Assembly: GCF_900104155.1 (NCBI RefSeq)
Contig: NZ_FMYB01000002.1
Span: forward strand, 124,001-188,000
Length of the DNA: 64,000 bases
Source: Butyrivibrio sp. INlla16
GTDB lineage: Bacteria; Bacillota; Clostridia; Lachnospirales; Lachnospiraceae
Direction: 5' to 3'
Shown here: piece after piece, positions 58,775 through 64,000 of the stretch
Numbering within the stretch: position 1 is the stretch's first letter
Layout: the number at the start of each line of letters is the position of its first letter
Program-made: the position numbers and the translations under genes
The notes under the pieces: model-generated
What the model was told of the DNA's origin: nothing
Databases searched by the model: none
Seen by the model: only the letters and a program-made list of their open reading frames with translations

Positions 58775-59404
58775 ATGTACAGCAAAGAACCGCTGAAAAT
58801 TTACGTAGATTTTGATGATTGTCTATGCGAGACGGCACTATCTTTTGTCGAGATCGCATCCAGACTTTTTGGAAAAAATGTCCCCTACGAAGAGCTCCAT
58901 TCCTTTAATCTTCAGGAGTCCTTTTCACTGAATGATGAAGAATACGCTGAGCTGATGAAGGAGGGACATCGCCCCGAGATTCTTCTTTCCTATGAAGAGA
59001 CGCCCGGAGCATCAAGGGTTCTTAATGAACTAATTGATGAGGGACATGAAGTTTTTGTAATTACAGGCCGTCCTTTCGCAGCTTATGAGGCATCAAAACA
59101 GTGGCTTGAGGAGCATGATTTAAGTCGCCCGAAGTTGTTTTTCCTTAATAAATACGGAAGAGACTTTTTCTATAAAGGCGGTGAGTTCAATCTGGAACTC
59201 GAGGACTATTACAAGATGCATTTTGATTATGCGGTGGAGGATTCACCCATGGCTTTCGGATTCTTCGATCATCTGCCGGATCTAAATGTCCTGGTGTTTG
59301 ACAGACCCTGGAACAGCAAAGCAGAATTTCCCGGTGCAAACTATCATCGCTGCACCGACTGGGATATAATTCGTGACTGGATCAGAAAAGGAGGAATAAA
59401 ATGA
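58775..59404 (+). CDS. 5-prime deoxynucleotidase-like HAD phosphatase
   Basis: 209 residues of the HAD superfamily, NT5C-like. Motif I is YVDFDDCLCETA, the Thr/Gly motif is VFVITGRPFAAYE, and the late acidic motif is YAVEDSPMAFG. Likely dephosphorylates nucleoside monophosphates or a related small phosphate ester. AAAGGAG sets the start. It overlaps the next gene by four bases. Confidence 0.8.
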   Translation: MYSKEPLKIYVDFDDCLCETALSFVEIASRLFGKNVPYEELHSFNLQESFSLNDEEYAELMKEGHRPEILLSYEETPGASRVLNELIDEGHEVFVITGRPFAAYEASKQWLEEHDLSRPKLFFLNKYGRDFFYKGGEFNLELEDYYKMHFDYAVEDSPMAFGFFDHLPDLNVLVFDRPWNSKAEFPGANYHRCTDWDIIRDWIRKGGIK

Positions 59405-59955
59405 TTCTTTACATTGATGCGTGTGTTCGTGAAAATTCCAGAACAAAGAGGCTTGCGGATGCTCTTTTGGAAAAGCTCTCGGGGGAGGTTAGATATGTAA
59501 AGCTGGAAGATATCAGTTTTGAGACCACAAGCGAAGAATATCTGACTAAGAGAGAAAACCTCATTGAGCAGTGCGCCTTTGATGATAAGATGTTTGAGCT
59601 TGCAAGACAGTTTGCCAAGGCGGATACGATAGTTATTGCTGCGCCTTATTGGGATCTGTCTTTTCCTGCAAAATTGAAGCAGTATATTGAAGCCATAAAT
59701 GTACTTGGAATCACCTTTTTATATACCCCGGAGGGCATGCCCAAGGGAATGTGTAAGGCTGACAAACTATACTATGTTACGACAGCCGGCGGCCCTGTGG
59801 TTCCCGATGAATACGGCTATGGCTATATAAAAGCGCTCGCTGAGAGTTACTACGGAATTAAGGACGTGAGCCTTATAAAGGCCAGCGGACTCGACGTTTT
59901 GGGAGCAGACGCCGATGCAATTATGAACGAAGCGATTGCTTCCATTTCAGTGTGA
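59401..59955 (+). CDS. NAD(P)H-dependent flavodoxin-fold oxidoreductase
   Basis: 184 residues, flavodoxin_2 type (azoreductase or NQO-like): MILYIDACVRENSRTKRLAD with the phosphate-binding loop, VIAAPYWDLSFPAKLKQYIE and YYVTTAGGPVVPDEYGYGYI. Probably FMN-dependent two-electron reduction of quinones or azo compounds. ATGA overlap with the HAD phosphatase gene indicates coupling. Confidence 0.86.
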   Translation: MILYIDACVRENSRTKRLADALLEKLSGEVRYVKLEDISFETTSEEYLTKRENLIEQCAFDDKMFELARQFAKADTIVIAAPYWDLSFPAKLKQYIEAINVLGITFLYTPEGMPKGMCKADKLYYVTTAGGPVVPDEYGYGYIKALAESYYGIKDVSLIKASGLDVLGADADAIMNEAIASISV

Positions 59956-60023
59956 AAAGTTTGAACTATACTAATAAGAATGCCGTAAGGTTGAGAAAAA
60001 GGTTTTGATGTGGAGGTAATAAA

Positions 60024-60506
60024 GTGGGGGAAATTGAACTCGCAACAAAGAACGACAGAGAGCAGATACTGGCATTATATGAGATGCAAAAGGGCAGGGA
60101 GTTTTGTGCGTGGGATGAGGATTATCCGTCGAATGAAACGATTGACTTTGATCTGTCCAGAGATGCTCTGTTTATTATAAAGGAAGATGATAAGGTAATT
60201 GCTGCAATTTCTCTTGAAGTAGACGAAGCTGTGGATAGCCTGGAATGTTGGAATAAAGATCTTTTTCCCGGGGGAGAGCTTGCACGTGTTGCGGTGGATC
60301 CGTCCATGCAGGGTAAGGGAATTGCAAGAAAGCTGATGCAGCGCGGTATGGATGAACTCAAGGCGCGTGGCTACAAGAGCATCCATTTTCTTGTGAATAA
60401 GTACAATGTAAAAGCTATACGTTGCTACTCGGTTTTTGATTTTAATGTTGTCGGCGAATGCTTCATGTACGACCAGGATTTCCTGTGCTACGAGAAGGCA
60501 CTGTAA
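60024..60506 (+). CDS. GNAT-family N-acetyltransferase
   Basis: 160 residues. Acetyl-CoA binding motif GELARVAVDPSMQGKGIARKLMQRGM is clear, followed by YKSIHFLVNKYNVKAIRCYSVFDFNVVGECFMYD. Substrate unknown. GTG start at 60024 with GGAGGTAAT eight bases upstream. The 68-base gap before it has no evident promoter. Confidence 0.88.
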   Translation: MGEIELATKNDREQILALYEMQKGREFCAWDEDYPSNETIDFDLSRDALFIIKEDDKVIAAISLEVDEAVDSLECWNKDLFPGGELARVAVDPSMQGKGIARKLMQRGMDELKARGYKSIHFLVNKYNVKAIRCYSVFDFNVVGECFMYDQDFLCYEKAL

Positions 60507-60546
60507 TGTGGATGTTCATAGATCAATGATATAGGAGGAAAAAGTT

Positions 60547-60891
60547 ATGCCATTTATTTCAACAAAAACAAATGTAACAGTATCAAAAGAAAAAGAAGTT
60601 CAGCTCAAAGAACGCCTCGGAAAGGCAATCTCAATCATCCCCGGAAAGAGCGAGAGCTGGCTCATGCTGGCCATCGAAGGTGATATTCCGATGTACTTCA
60701 GGGGAGATGATTCTGCGCCTACCGCATTCATTGAAGTTAAGATTTACGGAAATGCATCTCCGGATACCTATGGGAAGATGACAAAGGAACTGACCGGAAT
60801 ATACGGCGACATTCTTGGGGTAGCGCCTGATCACATGTATATCCGCTATTTCGGATCTGATGATTGGGGATGGAACGGAAACAATTTCTGA
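60547..60891 (+). CDS. MIF-like tautomerase
   Basis: 114 residues of the macrophage migration inhibitory factor family: MPFISTKTNVTVS supplies the N-terminal catalytic Pro after Met removal, and KSESWLMLAIEGD, ASPDTYGKMTKELTGIYGDI and HMYIRYFGSDDWGWNGNNF follow the family pattern to its end. Probably a phenylpyruvate or related tautomerase. RBS TAGGAGGAAAAAG. Homologues in gut bacteria are known; effects on a host would be speculation. Confidence 0.88.
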   Translation: MPFISTKTNVTVSKEKEVQLKERLGKAISIIPGKSESWLMLAIEGDIPMYFRGDDSAPTAFIEVKIYGNASPDTYGKMTKELTGIYGDILGVAPDHMYIRYFGSDDWGWNGNNF

Positions 60892-60909
60892 TAGATAGTG
60901 AGGATGCTT

Positions 60910-60942
60910 AAGGAGCGCATTGTGCATGCGCTCCTTTTATTT
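60910..60942 (+). terminator. terminator after MIF-like gene
   Basis: Perfect 11-bp stem AAGGAGCGCAT/ATGCGCTCCTT (60910-60920 with 60926-60936), 5-base loop, TTTATTTTATT tail. Confidence 0.88.
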
Positions 60943-60987
60943 TATTATAGTATCTATGTGAAAAAAGACTTTTGCGGAGGAGATGAA

Positions 60988-61656
60988 ATGGGCGATATTG
61001 CAGCTATGAAAAAATTTGATGCGGTAGTTTTTGATATGGACGGAGTCATCTTCGACTCCGAGAGAGCAACAATGTATTGTTGGATAGAGCTGGCTGAGAA
61101 GTACGGGATTGAAGGGATTGAGAAGCCTTATCTTGAGTGCACCGGCACAAATGATGCAAAGACAAGAGAAATCATGATGAACGCCTATGGACCGGATTTT
61201 CCTTATGATGAGTACGCGAAGGAAGCTTCGAAGATGTATCATGAAAAATATGATGGCGGAAGACTTCCGATGAAAATTGGAGTTTTTGAAATCCTGGATT
61301 TTTTGAAGAATAATGGGAAAAAGATTGCCCTTGCATCATCAACCAGAAGGCAGACCGTTGTTAACCAGCTAAGGGATGCGAAAATTCTGGACTATTTTGA
61401 TGAGATAGTTACAGGAGACATGGTTTCAAAGAGTAAGCCTGAGCCTGACATTTTTCTGCTCGCCTGTGAGAAAATAGGCGTCGCACCGGAAAATGCCTAT
61501 GCGATCGAGGACTCATTCAACGGCATAAGAGCCGCTCACAGAGGCGGCCTTCATCCGATAATGGTTCCGGATCTTCTGCCTGCGGATGATGAGATGAAAC
61601 AGCTTTCGGAAGCAGTGCTCGATAGTTTGAACGACGTGGTTATTTATTTAAATTAG
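60988..61656 (+). CDS. HAD-superfamily hydrolase, beta-phosphoglucomutase-like
   Basis: 222 residues: motif I VVFDMDGVIFDSE, cap domain, motif II ALASSTRRQTV, Lys in SKSKPEPDIFLLAC, and motif IV AIEDSFNGIRAAHRGG. Phosphatase or phosphomutase on a small sugar phosphate. The start at 60988 follows GCGGAGGAG; a longer frame reads through the terminator and is rejected. Followed nine bases later by the phosphoesterase gene. Confidence 0.88.
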   Translation: MGDIAAMKKFDAVVFDMDGVIFDSERATMYCWIELAEKYGIEGIEKPYLECTGTNDAKTREIMMNAYGPDFPYDEYAKEASKMYHEKYDGGRLPMKIGVFEILDFLKNNGKKIALASSTRRQTVVNQLRDAKILDYFDEIVTGDMVSKSKPEPDIFLLACEKIGVAPENAYAIEDSFNGIRAAHRGGLHPIMVPDLLPADDEMKQLSEAVLDSLNDVVIYLN

Positions 61657-61665
61657 GAGGTTCCC

Positions 61666-62571
61666 ATGAAAATCGGAATCCTATCCGATATACACAGCAA
61701 TATAGTGGCCTTCAGGGAATGCATAAAGTATTTGGAGAAGGAAGGCTGCGATGAATATATTTTCCTTGGCGACTATGTGTCCGACACACCCTACACCAGG
61801 GAAACAATGGACTGTCTTTACGAGTTCACCAGTTCGCATACATGCCACCTTTTAAGGGGGAACAGAGAAGAGTACATGCTCGGGCAGCAGAAGGTACTAA
61901 AGGAAGGCAGGCGAGATCAGTTTTGGAGATACAATTCTGCAAGCGGGAATCTACTTTTTACTTACGAGCAATTGACAGATGAGGACCTGGATTTTTTCAG
62001 TAAATTACCGATTACCTTCGACTATGAGAAAACCGGTTATCCCACGATTAAGTGCTGTCACGGATCACCTGTAAGTTCACGCGAACTTATTCAGCTTGGA
62101 AGTGATGAAGCAAGATCCTGGCTCGATAAGATTCCGTGCGATTACATGATATGCGCACACACCCATTTTCCCGGAGAATATGTCTACAAAGATAAGCATT
62201 ATATGAACTCGGGGTGCATTGGAATATCCATAAATGATGCCGGTTTTGCTCAGTGCATGATCCTGGAGGATGAGCTATCTGATGGCAAAGTTGTATGGAA
62301 GCCGACATTTCTGAAGATACCTTATGACAATAAAAAAGTGGTTCGCGACATGGTTTCATTTGGACTTCTTGAGAAAGGAAAATGGTTCATCAATTGCAAC
62401 ATCAAGATCCTTTTAACCGGAGAGGACCGCGCAGCGGAGATGGTAGCGCTGGCAGCAAAGCTCTCGGAGGAAGCCGGAGAACGGACCGTGTGGCCGGAGA
62501 TTGAAGAGAAGTATTTTGCAATTGCGGCAGAGGAATTTAATATTCCGGATTACCGGGAGGAGGCTTTATGA
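61666..62571 (+). CDS. calcineurin-like metallophosphoesterase
   Basis: 301 residues. Metal ligands in order: LSDIHSN, FLGDYVSDTP, LLRGNREEY, CCHGSP, ICAHTHFPGEY, NSGCIG. The C-terminal 100 residues are an extra helical domain (RAAEMVALAAKLSEEAGERT). Substrate unknown; relatives act on cyclic nucleotides or phosphoproteins. RBS TAGGAGGTTCCC. Overlaps glycerate kinase by four bases. Confidence 0.87.
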   Translation: MKIGILSDIHSNIVAFRECIKYLEKEGCDEYIFLGDYVSDTPYTRETMDCLYEFTSSHTCHLLRGNREEYMLGQQKVLKEGRRDQFWRYNSASGNLLFTYEQLTDEDLDFFSKLPITFDYEKTGYPTIKCCHGSPVSSRELIQLGSDEARSWLDKIPCDYMICAHTHFPGEYVYKDKHYMNSGCIGISINDAGFAQCMILEDELSDGKVVWKPTFLKIPYDNKKVVRDMVSFGLLEKGKWFINCNIKILLTGEDRAAEMVALAAKLSEEAGERTVWPEIEEKYFAIAAEEFNIPDYREEAL

Positions 62572-63752
62572 AAATAGTGACAGCCATAGATTCCTTCAAG
62601 GGAAGCATGTCCTCAATTGAGGCGGGAAATGCCTTCGCAAAAGGAGCGCGGAAAGCAGATCCCGACATAGAAGTTATTGTCAGACCTCTTGCGGATGGCG
62701 GCGAAGGAACTGTGGACGCCCTCATTGAAGGTATGAACGGACAGCGGATATCAGTAACTGTGACAGGACCTTTAGGTAAACCAGTCATTTGCGATTACGG
62801 AATTATAAGTGAGAAAAAGCTGGCAGTAATTGAAATGAGCGGAGCAGCAGGTATTACGCTGCTTTCAGGGAGTGAGCTGAGTCCGCTTGATACTACGACC
62901 TACGGTGTCGGAGAAGTGATAAGAGATGCAATCGGCAAGGGCTGCAGGAGATTCATAGTCGGAATCGGCGGAAGCGCCACAAACGACGGAGGAACAGGAA
63001 TGCTTTCAGCCATTGGCTACGAATTTCTTGATAAAAAAGGAGAGCCGATAGCTCTCGGAGCAAAAGGACTTAAAGACATTGCAGAAATTTCGGATGAGCA
63101 TGTACTTCCGGAGCTTGAGGACTGCGAATTCCTGGTTGCCTGTGATGTGAAAAATCCTCTCTGTGGACCAACCGGTTGCAGTGCGATATATGGCCCTCAG
63201 AAAGGCGCGACACCGGAGATGATCGCGGATATGGACAAGTGGCTTGAGAACTATGCAAGGTTGGCTATGGCAAAATACCCTGCAGATGCTAAGTGTCAGG
63301 GGACTAGTGCAGATGCTGAATATCCCGGGACCGGAGCGGCCGGCGGAATGGGCTTTGCTTTTCTTGTTTTTACAAATGCTACGCTGAAGCCCGGAATTGA
63401 GCTTGTTCTGGAGGAGACGAAGCTTGCGGAATATATAAAAGATGCAGACCTCGTCGTAACAGGTGAGGGCATGCTGGATGCTCAGACAGCGATGGGGAAG
63501 GCACCTGTCGGTGTTGCAGCGCTTGCAAAAAAGTACGGCAAAACCGTAATCGCCTTTGCGGGCAGTGTTACAGAGGACGCCGCTGCCTGCAATAAAGCCG
63601 GAATTGATGCCTATTTTCCTATAGTCAGAGGTGTCACGACGCTTGAAGAAGCAATGCAGAAAGAGACTGCCATGAAGAATATGGAAGCTGCGGCTAAGCA
63701 GGTGATATCACTTTATGAGGTAAGTACGCGTTGCAAGGTGATTTCGCGTTAG
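62568..63752 (+). CDS. glycerate kinase
   Basis: 394 residues of the GarK/GlxK family: MKIVTAIDSFKGSMSSIEAG, RPLADGGEGTVDALI, IEMSGAAGITLL, TTYGVGEVIRDAI, GIGGSATNDGGTGMLSAIGY, VACDVKNPLCGPTG, GAAGGMGFAFL and VTGEGMLDAQTAMGKAPVGVA. Makes phosphoglycerate from glycerate. A short insert (KCQGTSADAEYPGT, about residue 242-255) is slightly unusual. ATGA overlap with the phosphoesterase gene; GGGAGGAGG upstream. Last gene in the window. Confidence 0.93.
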   Translation: MKIVTAIDSFKGSMSSIEAGNAFAKGARKADPDIEVIVRPLADGGEGTVDALIEGMNGQRISVTVTGPLGKPVICDYGIISEKKLAVIEMSGAAGITLLSGSELSPLDTTTYGVGEVIRDAIGKGCRRFIVGIGGSATNDGGTGMLSAIGYEFLDKKGEPIALGAKGLKDIAEISDEHVLPELEDCEFLVACDVKNPLCGPTGCSAIYGPQKGATPEMIADMDKWLENYARLAMAKYPADAKCQGTSADAEYPGTGAAGGMGFAFLVFTNATLKPGIELVLEETKLAEYIKDADLVVTGEGMLDAQTAMGKAPVGVAALAKKYGKTVIAFAGSVTEDAAACNKAGIDAYFPIVRGVTTLEEAMQKETAMKNMEAAAKQVISLYEVSTRCKVISR

Positions 63753-63777
63753 GTTTGATGGTGACTTTGAGGTATAC

Positions 63778-64000
63778 TTCTGCGAAATCGAGATAAATGT
63801 AAAAAGCACAGAAGGTGATTTGATGATTATTATGAGTGTATCTGTGTTTTGAAGGAAAATAAGGAAAACACAGATGATAATTTTGGCTGTATCTGTGTCT
63901 TGAAGGAAAATTAAGAAAACACAGACGATTATATGGGGTGATATCTGTGCTTAGATGAAAAATAGAAAAAACACAGATGACAACTTGGAAATCATCTGTG
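63778..64000. repeat. hairpin array B: units of 51-52 bp, running off the window
   Basis: ATCTGTG begins at 63840, 63891, 63943 and 63994 (steps 51, 52, 51); its inverse CACAGAT (one unit CACAGAC) begins at 63869, 63920 and 63972. A first, changed unit has TTCTGCG at 63778 and CACAGAA at 63807. The step from ATCTGTG to the next inverse word is 29 in all four cases. Linkers are A rich (TGAAGGAAAATTAAGAAAA, GATGAAAAATAGAAAAA) and resemble those of array A, as does one loop (GATTATATGGGG against GATTATGGGG). The array continues beyond base 64000. Confidence 0.88.

Noticed and set aside
60898-60987. N-terminal extension of the HAD hydrolase
   Set aside because: It reads through the terminator hairpin of the preceding gene; the ATG at 60988 has GCGGAGGAG.
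63778-64000. Terminator series after glycerate kinase
   Set aside because: The hairpins are not followed by T-runs and repeat at fixed spacing, which does not fit simple termination.

Overview
The window looks like chromosomal DNA of a Lachnospiraceae-type Firmicute, close to Butyrivibrio or its relatives. This is inferred from gene content and style, not from a 16S gene, and none is present. Pointers are FabK rather than FabI in the fatty acid cluster, TPP and T-box leaders, BspA-like leucine-rich repeat proteins, YesM/YesN control of an LplABC-type sugar importer, Gram-positive lipoproteins with acidic linkers, strong AGGAGG-type ribosome binding sites and TTGACA-17-TATAAT-type promoters. 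No tRNA, rRNA, CRISPR-cas locus, prophage or complete insertion sequence was seen.

Layout. 1-3730: end of a BspA-like protein, thyA-folA, and a glgX gene that has lost an internal segment. 3760-7050: a TrpXYZ-like ABC importer with its own promoter. 7086-18763: an accessory stretch with secreted proteins of unknown role, an XRE-Uma2 nuclease, a four-gene run ending in a VWA protein and a MoxR ATPase, and an Rpn-type nuclease. 18925-21553: a c-di-GMP pair (response regulator-GGDEF and GGDEF-EAL). 22104-23462: a MATE exporter. 23565-32784: the fatty acid synthesis cluster acpP-accD-accA-fabH-fabK-fabD-fabG-fabF-fabZ-marR-flavin oxidoreductase, without accB or accC. 32843-41752: a frameshifted chemoreceptor, then a YesM/YesN two-component pair with a carbohydrate importer. 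41843-43548: a decayed island in which a MalT-like regulator and a BlaR1-like receptor are cut and joined tail to tail, next to an intact BlaI-type repressor with a clear promoter and twin operators. 43549-44538: a RelA/SpoT-domain synthetase. 44592-49606: a TPP riboswitch, then thiW-thiM-thiE-thiD and thiC. 49650-53417: a zinc-type ABC importer with two accessory proteins. 53485-55571: a T-box and proS. 55640-58702: a TetR regulator with its ABC exporter. 58704-63752: small housekeeping enzymes ending in glycerate kinase.

The most unusual content is non-coding. Two arrays of short inverted words repeat with a period of 51-52 bp, one between thiD and thiC (47914-48154, plus an outlying unit to 48248) and one at the right edge (63778 onward, running out of the window). 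Loop and linker sequences look related between the arrays, but the stem word differs (CAACAAAT/ATTTGTTG against CACAGAT/ATCTGTG), and outlying units carry a third word or a compensated base change. This is the best candidate for an undescribed element. A second repeat family, five copies of a two-hairpin element ending in GATGAGGGG, sits directly upstream of five genes and appears to supply or sit beside their ribosome binding sites; one of those genes then starts with TTG.

Degradation is frequent: the glgX deletion, the chemoreceptor frameshift and the double gene stump suggest either active decay in this strain or, for the first two, assembly error. Reading starts were chosen by ribosome binding site; alternatives are given where they compete.
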